Positions 25,901-40,100 are shown, counted from the first letter of the stretch. The stretch: 64,000 bases of DNA from Epichloe hybrida (GCA_019022495.1 JAFEKR010000014.1:434001-498000); one strand, 5' to 3'. Numbers and translations are program-made. The notes: a model not told the origin generated them from the letters alone.

Positions 25901-28615
25901 TAACATTAAGTAAGCATAATGCCTAAATTTAGCTAAGGCAAAGTTATTACTAGCATTGTGAATAATCCAGTCTAGAGGGCCTAGATATATATTAATCTAG
26001 CACTCTCTAATTACATCCTAGATATTACGAGCTTTCTGCTTCTTAGGGTTAAGGAATTAGGCCGCTTAAAATAAGGTTACTAAATCAATAACATAAAGGA
26101 CTAGCTAGCTATTAATTTACACAATATTAATAATAATCTTATAGTTAAAGTTATGGTTATCTTTAAGGGAGAATTTAAACTAGCTAGGGGCTTTTCTATT
26201 TATCTAATAATAGTAATAGACTTTAGTAAGCTTCTTAATTACATAGTGTTTAACGTTATAACTAGCTTATTAAAGGATCTTTATAAGCTATTAAATTAAG
26301 GGATAACTAAACCTTTAGTAAAGTTAATAAATCTCTCCTTCTAATAGGTGAAAAGCGGTGGTTTCTCTTGCCTCTAGAAGCCACTAAGGGTAGCCCTATT
26401 TGCGCATAATGGGTATAGTCTTATTATTTTAAATTAACATATTAGTGAGGTTATTAATCTTAACCTTTATTTTATCTATATTAGTAAGGGAAAAGAGGAA
26501 AAGTATAGTAGTGTTAAGGACATAGAAGTTAATTTAGCTAAGCTTCGTAGACATATAGATAACGCCACGTGTTATTACTAATCTAGCACTAAAGCAAATA
26601 ACTTCTAGGTTATAGGGTTTGATTATTAATAATAGCATTAATCTTAGTAAGGCTTTGGCTTATACTAGACTAGTAGTTAATTAGCCTAAGGCTCCTGTAT
26701 CTAGTATAATTCCTCTAAAGATCTCTTTAGAATAGCGTCCTTTAGAGGCATAATAGATTAAATTATCTTTATTAGAAGCCTCTTTAAGGTATAGCTCTTG
26801 CTTAAGTAAGGCGTGTTAAAAAGCTTAATTCTTAAGCATTATAAGGATATTAATATTATCTATTATTTATAATCCTACGTAGAAGAATTATGTGATGCTA
26901 AGTTATGCCTTTAATAATAGCTTCTTCTTAACATTATTATTGCCATTATCTTAGTCCTAAGTAAAGGCCTTAAGCTATATTTCCTAGTCTTCTATTTCCT
27001 CTTTATTATTACTATTATTTCCTTTAAATAAAATAAGAAATGCCTAAAACTTCTTCTCTATAGAAGGTGAATAATAGTTCTTACTAGCCTACTACCTCTC
27101 TTTCTCTTTCTAATGTTTAGCGTTAGTGTGGTTTAATAACTAGCATTTGCTCTTGCTATAAACAAAGCATTACTTAGGTTATCTAGAGTTACTATAATAA
27201 CCTTCTCTTCCTTAGTCTCTTTAATTCTATTAGCTATATTAGCGGTCTATAAACATTACCTCTAATAGGTCTTTATCTTAATGCTAGTGGTATTAGTTAC
27301 TCCTTACACTACTCTTTATAATTATAATTAATTTATAAAGGTTACTAGCAAGGTTCTTAAAGCCTAGCGTGTGTATATACTTTACTACCTAATATTTAGG
27401 GATACTAGAGACTGCGTTTAAGGTTTGCTTATAAAGCTCTATATTTACTATATTAGAGGGGTATAGCCCTTTATAGACTCTCTTTAAGGTAGTTAATAGA
27501 ATCTTAAGGCACTTAAGCTTACTTTTATTAGGGTTCTATATAATAACATTTTTAAGGGTTATATTACTTCACTTATAGTAATAAAACTATTAATTACTTT
27601 CCGTTTTAAATTATTAATAGATGTTTATAATTATCTCTTTATAAGAGAGGTTCTTACTAGTAAGGTAATTAAGAAAGTGCTATTTAGTATCTCCTATTAA
27701 TATAATAGGGAATGCTTTACTAAAATATAACTTAGGGAGGTTAATCTAGTTACACTTGCTCTTAAAGAGTGTGAGTTTTAGTAAGAGAAAGTTATATAGC
27801 TTCTTACTATAGTAGTTACTATCCTTATATATCTTTATAAGCTTAGATATTTTCTTTATAATTTATTTATCTAAAGGGAAGGAATAAGGAAGGAGAGTAA
27901 GCTATTAAGGGTTAAACTCCTAATATAATTAAGATTATTATAAGGGTTCTTGCGGAGGATATAGAGATTATTCCTTTTAAGGGTAAGGAATATTAGGGAA
28001 GGTCTTTAGGGTAGTAGCTTGTGGGGGTTATATATAAGGTAGTTTAGGAGATCGTGACTTATTTCCTAACCACAGGGTTATTATTGTCTCTTAAAGCACA
28101 CGTTTAAGGGCTATTAGGATAGGAAGGCCTGCTCCTTAGCTAATATAAACATTATTATCTCGTAGGGAGTTTCGTAGCTCTCTTATAAGCTTATTAGAAG
28201 CTCTCCTAAATATGTCTTTTATCTAACCTTTAAAATCTTCTCTAAAGTTCTCCTAAAGGTTTTCTCCTTACTAATTTTAATACTTACTAGTGTAAATAAA
28301 CCTTATAATCTAATTATTAAGTTTAGGCTGCGTAGTAGCCTCTAGGTTTAGCTAGGTAAGCTCTTCCTAGTCTCTTATAAGTACAAACAAATATAGCTAT
28401 AGTTGCCTTAGTAAACTATTCTTTTCTAGTCTTTTAGAAGCTATTTCTAAAGGCTTTTAGGATATCTTATTATTAGGGGAAGTAAGGTAAGGAGTCTATC
28501 TTATTAATAGTCTAATATTTAATTCTATTCCTTTCTTAAGAAGGGTTTAGTCTTCTTAAATAATTTAAACAAAGCAAACGGCAGTATAATAACAGTGTAA
28601 TTTCTGCGCTTATCA

Positions 28616-28790
28616 AGAGGGATAGACTAGGTAAATCTAAAAAATAGGCAAAATAGGAAAGACAGGAAAAACAGGGTAAATAGGATAAACAGGATAAATA
28701 AGGTAGGATAAATAGGATAAATAGAATAAGATAAGCAGGATAAATAGGATTAACAGGATAAACAGAGGGAAATAACGAAAAGCAACGGAA
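28616..28790 (-). repeat. Purine-rich short tandem repeat in Copia leader
   Basis: Irregular array of about 9-12-bp units of the type AGGATAAATAGG/CAGGATAAA. It is also present in Copia B at 48120-48270. On the element's sense strand it is pyrimidine-rich (TTTATCCTG units) and lies about 0.5-0.7 kb inside the 5' LTR. Confidence 0.8.
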
Positions 28791-29315
28791 AAAGTATAAA
28801 AGAGAGAAAAATAGCAAAAAGAGGGAAGAGCAGGCCGTAAAGATAGCGTAAAAGCAGAAATAACTTAATGTTTAGAACACTAAGGCGTAAAAAGCCATAA
28901 AGAGAGAAGAGAGGTTATAAAGAGAGTGTAAAAGGAGGTTATATAGGTTAGCTAGCTTAGCTAAGGATTGTTTTTAACGTTAGGTTTAAATAAAATGCCT
29001 TACAGCAATAGATTCAGTTATTTAGTTGGTTTTCTCGTGATAGATAATAAGATTAATAATTAACTAAATATCCCGGATAGATATAATGAGGTTATATCCT
29101 ATGAGCCTAAGGGTTAATAGATCGATCCCTTAGAAGTCTAACAAGCCTGCAACTAGGATTCTAGTCTATCTTCCTTTAGCACACTCTATAGTTATGCCTC
29201 TCTACCTAAATGGCCTGTCTAGGTTAGCTTAAGAGGTAAGGGGCTGCGTTATCTATAGAAATGTCTCTTCTTATAATACCTAACTTATCTGTGGTTATAG
29301 TTAACTACTAATTAG

Positions 29316-29601
29316 TGTTAGTTACACTAAGGAACGTTACACTAGTGCGAAGGGGTTAAATTTAATGAAGTTAATAATAATAGCTAATAATAGAGAGAAG
29401 AGAAAAAGGAGAAGGAGAGGAATTTAGCTAGAAGAGAAGGTAGGCGAAAAGGGGGAAAAGTAGGGCTGCAGTGCAGTGCTACTGCTAACGGAGCAGGGTA
29501 GCTCGCGATGCATCCAATCGCATCGCGTGCATCCCTTCGGTGGCTCCACCCTTTGGCCACGGTCAGACTATCTATCGTCCGAAGGTCCGAAGGAAGCCAC
29601 A
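29316..29601 (-). repeat. Copia A 5' LTR
   Basis: 286 bp ending at the TATAG duplication (29602-29606). Its right half (about 29455-29600) is almost free of RIP changes and GC-rich, while the left half carries TpA changes. Confidence 0.95.
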
Positions 29602-30156
29602 TATAGCTTTACTAACCTTATATATTCTAAAACTTCCTTAATATATATAATATATTTCTCTTATATTTTTAAGAAAATAAGAATATTATCTAGATATACT
29701 ATATAAATAGTATTTACTAGCTTATAAAGCGCTTTATAAATATAGCTTTAAAAAGTAACTAGGGTATTAGTTAGCCTAAAGGGTATTATAAGATATTTAT
29801 AGTGTTTATAATAGGTATAAAATATACTTTTTTACTTATTACTCTCTTTAATATAGATTTAATAGTAAGTATTCTTAATCTTAATCTTAGAGAAGTAATA
29901 AGCTCCTTAGTACTAGTTTAAGATCTTTAAAATTAAGGGGAGAGTATAGTAATTCTTTTATATTACTTTATTAAGTCCTTAATAGTTTATATATAGTTAG
30001 AGTATTTTATCCTTCTTTAGTATAAATAAAATAAGTATGCTTATAAGGCTCTTAGAGAGTCTTATTTAGCCTTTTTATAGGTTTTTATTAATATATTTAT
30101 AAAGCTTCTTTAACTTACTTTAGGAGAGAGAGTAAATTAGTCTATATAAGGGCATA
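29602..30156 (-). pseudogene. Old Gypsy element: reverse transcriptase N-terminal half
   Basis: Minus-strand reading from 30156 gives the Gypsy RT blocks in order: an S-P-K-E-like block, a K-K-D-G/L-R-x-C-V-D-Y-like block, the L-P-L-I block and a degraded Y-x-D-D region (now W/M-rich) near 29650-29700. The right end is the hAT 8-bp duplication (30157-30164) and the left end is the Copia A insertion. All stops are of RIP type. Confidence 0.8.
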
Positions 30157-30479
30157 GCCCTAGGCAGAGCATTGCATTACATTACATTACACCTAACCCC
30201 CAAATATTACATTACATTACATGTAATTATTTGTAATTATTTTTTATTTTTCTCTTTAGGGTAAATGCTTTAATTATAAGCGTTAAGAGAGTATATATAT
30301 ACATATATAATAGCTTATAATAGCTTATAATAGCTTATATTACTTTATAATATTATTAGTGTTAAAGTTTAATAAAAAATAAATAGAAAATAAAATATAT
30401 AAATAAGAATATAAGTAAGTATAAGGGATTTACTATAGGAAAAAGTAAATCTTTTAAGTATTTAGTATTTTAAGGTTTT

Positions 30480-30640
30480 TAAATAATAATAATAGTAAAA
30501 CAATAATAGTAATAATAATAGTAATAATAATAGTAATAATAATAGTAATAATAATAGTAATAATAATAGTAATAATAATAGTTGTAATAATAGTTGTAAT
30601 AATAGTAATAATAATAGTTATACTAATAGTTATAATAATA
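30480..30640 (+). repeat. (TAATAATAG)n microsatellite
   Basis: Nine-base units with small variants in hAT element 5. Shorter TAATAG-type runs occur at the same relative place in elements 2 (16880-16920), 3 (46520-46620) and 4 (49800-49920). Confidence 0.9.
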
Positions 30641-30799
30641 TAAAAATCTATATTAAGGGAAAACTAGACTAAACTAGGAAAAAACCCTTCTAAAGATTTA
30701 CTTAGTCTAAGTTAGAATATATATCTTCTAAAGAAAAACCAGATAAATCCTAGGAATTATCTAATTTATCTTTTTCCTTTAAAGAAGATATAGTATCCG

Positions 30800-33745
30800 A
30801 ATCCTTAGAAAAAGAGCTATAATAGTTATATAGCTCTAAGTATTGCTTAGTAGTAATATTATTCTCCTTTTCCTAATTCTTTAATAGAATTAGTTCCTTA
30901 ATTATAAAATGTTTTAAGGAAGTTTAGCGCTTAGTAATAATATTCCTACTAGTATTAAAGGTGCTTTCTATTACACTAGAAGTAGTAAGAATAGCTAGAT
31001 ATCTTCTAGCTATTATACTTAGAATAAGGAAAGACTTTTAGTTATCTTCTTACTATTTAAAGATATCTTCCTTTATTATAATATTAGTATAATAATAAGA
31101 TATAATAGGAAGAAATATTTACTTACTTTATTCTCTTTAGGTTCTAAGTTAGTAAAAGTAAGGATTTTGTTCTTTTAAGTTTTTTAAATAGATTTATCTC
31201 TCTTATTTAAGAATAACCCTTTATAGAGGTTAGAAGACTTAGGCTTAGGTTAAGGATTAGAAAAGGTTCTAGGCTAAATAGGCCCTCTAATTTCTACTAG
31301 AAATTAGGTATTTTCTAGCTCTAAATTATCTAAGCCTAGCCCTAGGCCTAAATTAGCCTGATTTTCCTTATAAGTAAGAAGAAGCCTAGTGTTAAAGTTA
31401 GTAATAATAATAATAATAATAAACATTATACTTACAAATTATAATCCTTTTCTAAGTTATCTAGTAACTTTTTAATTATTCTTAATTATAATCTAAGCTT
31501 ATCTTTTATAGTAATAAGATTAAGCCTAGGGTCTAATAACATAGTATATAAATAAGGCTTATAAAAGTGGTAATTATTTCCTATATTTTATAGGAAATAA
31601 TCACCTAGCTTTTCTAAGCTAATATCTATAGAGGCTATAAAGACCTTACTAAAAGGATTATAAACGTGTTTCTAATTTTATAAGTTAGTATAATATAATT
31701 AAAAAGAAAGTAAAATATATAAATACCTAGTTATTATAAGCCTTTTAGTCCTCTTTTATATTATTAAGATATTTATATATCTTAGTAATAAAAAGTAAGA
31801 CTAGACCTAAAGTATTATACTTCTAGCTTTAAAGTATAATAGTAAGTTTATAAAAAACCTCTAATATACTACTTAAGGTTACTAAATTAGCCTGTTCTTA
31901 TATTATAGGTATAGTATCTTTAAGGGCAGTAATATTAGTTTCCCTATTAAGAAAAATAATAGCTTCTTTAAGCTCTAAAGAAGTATTAATTATCTTATAG
32001 GTTAAATTCTACCTTATTTTATTAGCTATAAATATAATAGATTAGTATTAGGTATAATTATAATAAGAATTAAAGACTTACCTAAAGGAATCTTTATAAT
32101 ATTATAATTCTTAGCTAGGTTACCTTATGTTTTTGCTTTTCTAAGGCATTTTAACTAAGTTTTATATAAAGCTTAGTTATTCTTAATTAGAATAGCAATC
32201 CTTTTAACCTTTCCTAGTATACCTATAATTAATATTAGCATTATTAGATAAAAAATAGTAAAGAATAATAGATTAATTACTTACTATTCGCTAAGGATTT
32301 AAATTATTAAAAATTAGGATTCCCTTAGATATATAAAGTTTCTTTTGTAGAATAGTGAAGATATTTACTATTTTTAAAACTTTTCAAGTCTTCCTTAGAA
32401 GACATAGATTTAATAAAATTCGTAATAATATCCTTAGCTATAATATTAAGAACGTAAGCTATACATTAGATGTTATATGGTTTAATACTAATACTATTAT
32501 AACTCTTATTAATATAAGAAGTTATAAAAGTATTATTATTAAAACCATTATCCCTAGTAAAACTATATATAAATTAGAATTAAAGTGTAATAATAGTTAT
32601 AGTATTTAAAGAAATAACTTACCTAAGAATATCCTTAGGCTCTAAGTAATAGTCTTTAATAAGATTATTAAAGTATTAGTAAATATAAGCTCCTATATGT
32701 AAATTTAATAGATATTTAAATCCTATAAGTAAAATAATTAGTAAATAATAGAATTAATACTAATTAAAAGACTTACTAATTAGCTTATATTCTAGCTTAA
32801 AGTTTAGATTAAGCTAGCTTATAATAACCCTAGATAAGACTTTGAATTAAATAAAGTCTAAATATCTAGTTAAACCGAAATTAAACCTTAATATTTAATT
32901 TAATATTGGATTTATTAGAGGATTTTTTGCTTAGATAAATAATACATAGTATTTATTCTATGTATTATTATTTAGTAACTAAGTAAAGAAGCTAAATTAT
33001 TATTCCTATATAAATTAGCTTAAATAACTATAATAGTTATAGGAAAAGAATTAACTTACCTAGAATAATAATTTAGTAAATTTTTAAAGGATTTACTATT
33101 AATTATAGCAAAAGAAAGGTTATTTTCTAGTAGAAATTTAATAACTAGATTAACCGCTTCTTTAGATAAAAATTCCTCTAAAATAGTATAATTTTAAGGT
33201 CTTTTCATTAAAAAAAAAGAAGTTAAAGAAAACTAATTGGTAGAAGTAAATACTACTAGAATTTTAGGTACTAGATATTATAGTTAGTATAGAATTAATC
33301 ATTTAAAATTTAAAATAAATAGAATAAAAGACTTACTAATAATCTTTTTAGGTTTTTTTTCTTCTAATTTAGAAGTAGTAATTTCTAGATACTTAATTTA
33401 ATAGTGTTAAACCCTATTAGAAGCTTAGAATCTCTTTGCTTTACTTCTAAACGTAAAATTATATTTAGATTGCGTCTAAAAGCATATAATTTCCCTTTCT
33501 TTATTATATTTAATATTAGATAACTAATAATTAAATAAATTATAGGTAAAAATATATGCTTTTAAAGAAAACTTATAATCTTATTAATTTTTAAGGGTTT
33601 TCTTATATAATCCTAGAAGATTACTTGCTTAAGAAGGCCCTAAAGCTAGGCTAGCCTAGCTAGGCCTAGAAGGTAAGCTAGGCCTAGAAGGGCTAGGCAT
33701 ACTAGCATTAGAATCGTTATCTAAGAGGCAAAAAGAGGAATCCAT
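30800..33745 (-). pseudogene. hAT transposase relic
   Basis: Cut-and-paste DNA transposase. A plausible start codon at 33745 is followed by an S/P/R-rich leader ending near 33600, usual before the BED-type zinc finger of fungal hAT enzymes. Near 31080-30880 the minus strand reads the C-terminal hAT dimerisation domain. It has a W-W-x-D-N block, then L-A-I-(P)-T-T-S-S-x-V-E, then F-N-T-S-R-N-I-I-T-x-K and a final L-L-K-N-W-E block. Compared with the family, this matches the L-x-I-P-x-T-S-x-x-x-E-R signature. Numerous RIP stops, and likely introns in the middle, prevent a continuous reading. It is the only transposase relic seen for the hAT copies here, so a relative of it may have moved elements 1-4. 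Confidence 0.75.
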
Positions 33746-34290
33746 AGTGAAGTGGGTCTAGGTCTTTTTTTCCGATTTTCGCTGATTTTTGCTAATTTTG
33801 CTAATTTTCAAAGGTATAATTTTCCTAATTTTCCTAATTTTTCCTAATTTTTCCTGATTTTTTCCTGATTTTTTTTTTATTTTCTGATTTTCTGATTTTT
33901 ATTTTCTGATTTTTCTGATTTTTGTTTTTTTAGGGGTTTTATAACTTATTTAAAGAGCAAAAAGATTGTAAAAACAAGAGCAAATATAAGTAATAGTAAT
34001 GTAGCTAGCTTAACTATATAAGGGTTTTTATAAATGTTTTTTTTTAATTTACTAAGGTAAAAAGAAAAGAGAAAAGAAAGAAAGAAAAGAGAAAGCGAGG
34101 GAATACCCCTCCTTAAAAATTTCTTCACTTACCTAAGCAAGTGGGTTATAAATAACGTAATTAACTAAGCAGTTTAATTAGACTAATTAAATTACAAGAG
34201 CCCCATAAAAGACCCACTTTTAGACCCACTTTTTTATATTTACTCTATAAAATTAAAATAGTATACCTATAGCTTTAAAATTATATAAAT
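33746..34290. other. T-rich hAT 5' non-coding region
   Basis: Upstream of the transposase relic: repeats of CTAATTTTC/CTGATTTT units (33780-33930) and AT-rich DNA. It ends at the Gypsy C duplication TAAAT (34286-34290). No gene seen. Confidence 0.6.
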
Positions 34291-34487
34291 TGTAAGGGCT
34301 TAGGCTTTGCCTAAGCATTTACCATAGTGCAGACAAGTGGGGCTAGAAAGGGGGCTAATATAAGGTAGCTAAGGGATATAAGGGGCACTAGTAAGGACAG
34401 GTCTTTAACCTTCCTTCTTCCTCTCCTTAAGTTTCTTAATATTATATTAATGCCTTATTATAGTTACCTAGGGGCTAGTCTATAATA
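34291..34487 (+). repeat. Gypsy C 5' LTR
   Basis: 197 bp beginning TGTAAGGGCTTAGGC. Pairs with 41413-41609 at equal length. Confidence 0.9.
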
Positions 34488-36893
34488 ATTAAGAAACTTC
34501 CTTTAGTCTTTATAATAGCTACTAAAAGATATAATAGATATATTAATAAATACACTAATAAATATAATAGGCACACTTTAACTATAGGATTAACCTAGCT
34601 AGGGGATGTTAACTCCTTTATCTAATACTATAGTACTACTAGTAGCTTAATAAGCTTAATTTAAAACGCTCTAACTTATAATAAGTAAATAAATAGTAAA
34701 GCTTAAATGCCTTTAGTAGTAAGTGTTTATGAATAATATAAGACCCTTAACCTAACTACCCCCTATAGCCTTAGCTAGTACCTTAATAGTTAACCTTATA
34801 CTATTACTTACCTTTAGCTTAGTTCTCCTTATACTTAAAGTAAAATAGAAACTATTCCCTATAAGTAACCTATATAATAGTAATAAAGCCTTATTTACTA
34901 TATAAAGGCTCCTAATAAAATATAAGTTATAAGTAAATAAGGACTTTATTAGTACTAATAAGGATAAATAGATATTTATTTACTAGAATTTATTCTCTAA
35001 GGTATAGTCCTAGGTAATTACTTACTTTAAGTAAGGTAATACTATTAACTTTAACCTTATTACCTTCCTAGAATATCTTAAAACTATATTCTTTAATTTA
35101 TATAAATAGGAGATAGCCTTTATAAAGCTTAACTAAATAAAGTAAGGACTAAGGGAGCTATTTTCTATATTCTTTATTTACTTTACTAAGAAGCTTATAC
35201 TAGTAAGAGAGAAATACTAAGGGGATAATATAAAGCTAGTAAAGCTTTAATACATGCTTAATAAGTAATTAAGAGAGATTAGTATAGGTTAGGGTATTAG
35301 CTAGAGTAATTAGTATATAGCTATTATATAGTATTATAAAATTATAGTTAATATTAAGGCCCTAGCCTTAGAGAATAAGTACTAGGCCTAATATAAACTA
35401 TAGTAAGCTAAGCCTATACCTTAGACTAACTATAAAGGTAATATACTAATAACTAGGGTTTATATAGCTAAGACTTAGCTAGGGAAGTAAAGTAAGTTAG
35501 CTAAGAAGGAGAAAGGACTAAGGGTTACTATAAATATATAATAAGTAAAATAGGTATTAAAGGTAAAGATAGCTAAATACTATTAGAAGAGGTACTACTT
35601 ATAATATAAATCTAAGGATTACTATCTTTAGGAGTGCGCTTTTCTCTTAACTTACTATTTACTAGTTAGTATTAACTTATATAAGGTAAATAAGGAAAGT
35701 GTAAATTAGGAGATAAACGCCCCCCCTATAGAAAATAAGTAGCCTCTAAGTAAAGTCTTATATAAGGGTAAATAAGCTAGTTAACTACTATAATATAGGA
35801 TAATTATAACTATTATATAAAGGTAAAGTAAGATATAGTATAATATATAGACTAATTACTATTCTTAATTCCTATACTCTTTAATATATATTATTATATT
35901 AATATCTAGATTAATTATAGGTATAATTACTATAGTGCTATAAGTAAATTAGTAGTAAGGTAGCTTAGCCTAGAGCTTATATAGTTACTAAAGTAAAGGT
36001 ATATTTACACTATAGTAAAAATAAAAATAAAAGGGAAAGTAAGTTAAGGAAAATACCTCTTCTATAACCTATATAGTATACACTAAAATTAATATAGATA
36101 GCTAGGAGTTATTTATATATTTATATGTTATCCTAGCTTTTACCTAGGATATAATATTTAGAATGCCTTAGCTAGAGTAATATAATATAGTAGTTTACGT
36201 AGTAAAATAATAACTAGTTATTAAAGCTATAGAGGGCCTTTATATCTCTAAGGCCTTTACTTATAGGGTAGAAGTACTAGTATAGGGAATTATTAAATCC
36301 CTTTACGCTACTAAAGCTTATAGGGTATAATAAAGTAAGGACACTACTATAAGGTTTATTATTATAAGCTTAAAGGAAATAATAATAATACTATAGATTA
36401 TAGCACCTAGGATAAAGCTAACTATTCCTAATATATTAACATTACCTAAGGAGTTAGTAAACTTTATAGACCTCTTTAATAAGGCTAAAGCTAATAGTCT
36501 GCCTCCTTATAAGGGCTCTCTTAACTACTACATATATTTACATAGGAACCTAGATAGGTTTAAACTAACACTCCTATAGGGACTATTATATAATATACTA
36601 TAGGACTAACTCCTTAAGGTTTAGCATTAGATTATAGACCTAATAGATAAGGGTTAGATTTATACTAGCTTCTCTTTAGCTATAGCTCCTATTCTTCTTA
36701 TTAAGAAGGCTAATAAGGGATAGTGTTTTTATGTAAACTACTATGCCCTTAATAAGATAATAGTATAGGACTATTACCCTCTGCTATTAATTAAGGAGAC
36801 ACTACACTCCTTATCCTAGGTATACTAGTTTATAAAAGTAAATATTTATATAGTGTTTTATATAAGGTTTAGCTTATTTAAGTAGCTAGTCTG

Positions 36894-37163
36894 TGTTAGG
36901 AGCGCAGAGGTCAAAGATAGGATGTTTATTAAAGCAGGTCTTTGGAAAACCTTTAGGCCGTGCGGATAACAAAGAGGCTAGCTAGCTATAAGATAGCCAC
37001 GTGCTTATAGAGTAAGGTATTTATTAAAGACTACGTATATTATTAGTGCTAGGTTAGAGATTAAAACCTTCACGTACCTGCCCCTAGCTAGCATTTATCT
37101 AGCAGCGACTGCGATAGTCTTAGCTATCACTTCGTTCTTAACCTTTCGGTGCAAGCCGTGACA
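36894..37163 (+). repeat. Solo LTR A, TSD GTCTG, nearly free of RIP
   Basis: 270 bp starting TGTTAGGAGCGCAGAGG and ending AAGCCGTGACA. The 5-bp duplication GTCTG lies at 36889-36893 and 37164-37168. It keeps CpG and CpA dinucleotides while the Gypsy C sequence on both sides is heavily mutated. It is therefore either younger or protected by its short length. Confidence 0.92.
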
Positions 37164-40100
37164 GTCTGCCCCTTTAGCTTAGTAAGCGCGCTAGTAACCT
37201 TTTAGTAATATATTAATAAATCCTTAGGGGATATATTAAGGGACTTTATTATAGCTTACCTTAATAATATCCTAGTTTACTTAAGGGGATTAAGGAGGGA
37301 TTATATAGCTAAGGTCTAGCTAGTTTTAGGTTACTTAAGGGCTATAGGCTTATACCTTAACCTTGATAAGTCTATATTTACTATAAAGGAGGTTTAGTAC
37401 CTAGAATATATTATTATAGTAAGGTATTTAATTTGCCTAGACCTTATAAAGGTTATAGTAATAAGAGAGTAAGTAATACCTATAAAACTATAAGGGGTTT
37501 ATAGCTTCCTAGGATTTACGAATTTTTACCATGATTTTATTAGGGACTTCTCTAAGCTAGTAGCTTTACTAATATAACTTACTAAGAGGAATATTTCTTT
37601 CTAATAGGGGCCTAAGGAGAATAATGTATTTAAGAGGTTAAAGGATACCTTTATTATATATCTAGTGCTAGCGTAATAGGACCTAGACTGCCTTATAGTA
37701 GTAAAAGCTAATTATTTAGGCATAGCCCTTAGCGGATATCTCTTATAATAAGGCCTTAATAATATCTTATATCTAGTTACTTATTATTCCACTAGCCTTA
37801 TATCCTTATAAAGGAACTATATAATCTATAATAAGGAACTATTAGCTATTATTTCTTATCTTAAGGTATAGTTAGCAAAGCTTTAAGGTATATTCTATTT
37901 ATTTATAATTTATATAAACTATAAGAACTTAAAATACTTTATAACCCCTTAACTAATATTAGAGAGATAGGCTTAGTAAGTAAATACACTTCACTTATAT
38001 TATTTAACTTTTATCTTTATTATAAGCCTAGTATATAAGCTTAATACCTAAATATACTATCCTAAAGGGAGTAAGACTAAAGTAAGTTAGCTTTAAGAAT
38101 AAGGCATATTCTATAACCTATTACTATTATATAACTCTTACTATTACTAAGTAAGCTAAGGGATAACACTAGCCTAGTACTATACCTCCTATATATATTA
38201 ATATTACTAGTAAGGGAGACTCTCTTTATTACTAAGTACCTTTAGACCCTATAGGACTAAGCTATTATATTAAATCCTATATATAGTATTTAATTAAAAG
38301 CTATATAGAAGAGAGCTTAAAAGTTCCCTCCTAAAGTACTATTAAGAGAGTAAGTTATAGATTATTTTATAAGTATATATAAAGTGCTTTAATTTTAAGG
38401 CTATACTTAGATTTTAGCTTAGGAACCCCTTACTATAACTCTTATATAATAATACTATAACTTACTAGTAGTAAGGCACCTAGGCTATAATACTATATTC
38501 TAAATCCTATAATAGCAGTTTTATTATAATAGGATATTATAGGATATTACTTAGTTTATTTATAACTATTATTACTTTAGTAATTATAAGAGCTATTAAT
38601 AGTATTAGGGCTTACTAAAGCCTTTACTTATCCTTAACTAGTTTTAGTCTTAGATTTCTATAGACTTTATAATAAACTTACTAGTAGTATCTTTAAAGAG
38701 GCTATAATACCTTATAGTTATTATAGATAGACTCTTAAAGTTTATATAGTTAAAAGCTATAACCTTTATTAGGGCTAAGGAGTTTATAAAATAGTTTAAA
38801 ATAGTTTAGTAAAGGTTTTAAGGATTTCCCTAATTAATTATTATAGATTAAGGGTTAGACTAGCTAGGAAAATTTTAGATAATATTATATTCCCTAGTTA
38901 GGATTAATTAGTTACTTTTTATATTATATTATTTATAGACTAATAGTAGTATAAAATAGGTAAACTAAGAGGTATAGGTAATACTACGTGTTATAGTCTT
39001 CTTTTTATAGTTTAATTAGCTAAAGTATCTAGCTACTTACTAGCTTATAATAAATAATAGGCCTTCTTCTATAATAAGCATTAGCCTAAATAGGTTACTA
39101 TATAAATATAACTTAAAGCTAATTTAGTTATAACTAGATTAGTTTATCTTTATAATAATACCTAAGGGGTAAGCTATATAATTCCTTAAGCACCTATAAG
39201 AGAGTACTTATCTAGTATAAGCTATAATAGCTTATATTTAATAAAGGTAGTAGGATATTATATTAGCTTCTTAATAGCTAGTAAAATAGTTTTAAGTAGG
39301 AGATAAAGTATAGCTTTTACTTAGAAATATTAAGATAAACTACCCCTTATAAAAACTTAATTAGGTTATAGTAAAATATATAGTTATAGAAGTACTAATA
39401 TTACTTATAATGTAGTTAGATATCCTAAGGGGTATTTACCTAGTTTTTTACATAGACCTTATTAAATAAGCTATAGAGAATTCTCTTCCTAGCTAGAAAC
39501 TCTAGGACTCTTATCTAAGGCTAGAATAAGTCCTAGCAAAGGATAATAATAAACTTATAAAGAAATATTAAGTTAAATAGATTTTAGTGGCCTAAAATAC
39601 CCTAGGCTAAGGCAGGAGGTATAATATACTTATTAAGTAAGTAGGTTATATATAGCTAATATAGGAATCACTAGAGAGTATAACATAGACACAAGCCCTT
39701 AATAAGTTTAAAGTAAAGTAAGGGGATATATAATATAATAATAGACTAAATTAAGTATAAACTATTTATTTACCTATAAAGATATTTACTAGTATATAAA
39801 GCGTGCCTATTATATAACCTATTATCTTATATTAACCTCTAAAATAAACTTAAAGTTATCTTACTAGTACGTAAAGTATACTTATCTTATAACTTACTAC
39901 TTCTTATTTACTACTAAAATATACTTAGAATCCTTTATTTACTATATTATAGTTATTAGTAAAGTTATTATTATCTTTAGTTAAAATAGTAATTAAAGTC
40001 TCCTTATATTTACTAGGGATAAGGACTATATTATAATAAACTTAATAGCTACCTTAATACTAGATAGTAAAAGAGAACTAGTAATTAGAGGGCGCAAAAT

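Larger units (their letters stand above)
22706..29601 (-). mobile_element. Ty1/Copia retrotransposon A, full length, RIP-inactivated
   Basis: A 6,896-bp element with two 286-bp LTRs (22706-22991 and 29316-29601) and target-site duplication TATAG. A purine-rich tract inside the left LTR (minus reading AGAAAAGAGAGA) fixes minus orientation. The minus-strand interior gives integrase around 26160-25400. It includes the C-terminal W-R-E-K-G-x-W-x-x-P-Y-K-L-L-A block and a final K-F-x-S-x-V-V-K-x-Y-Y block typical of fungal Copia. An acidic/lysine linker and then a degraded RVT_2 reverse transcriptase (about 24950-23100) follow. Many stops remain in every frame, so no functional protein is possible. 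A short-unit tandem repeat lies in the 5' leader (28616-28790). It interrupts the old Gypsy reverse transcriptase. Confidence 0.9.

Noticed and set aside
29384..29706. ORFs over the Copia A right LTR (29384-29602 and 29476-29706)
   Set aside because: Open only because this LTR half escaped RIP; they run across the LTR boundary into unrelated Gypsy DNA.
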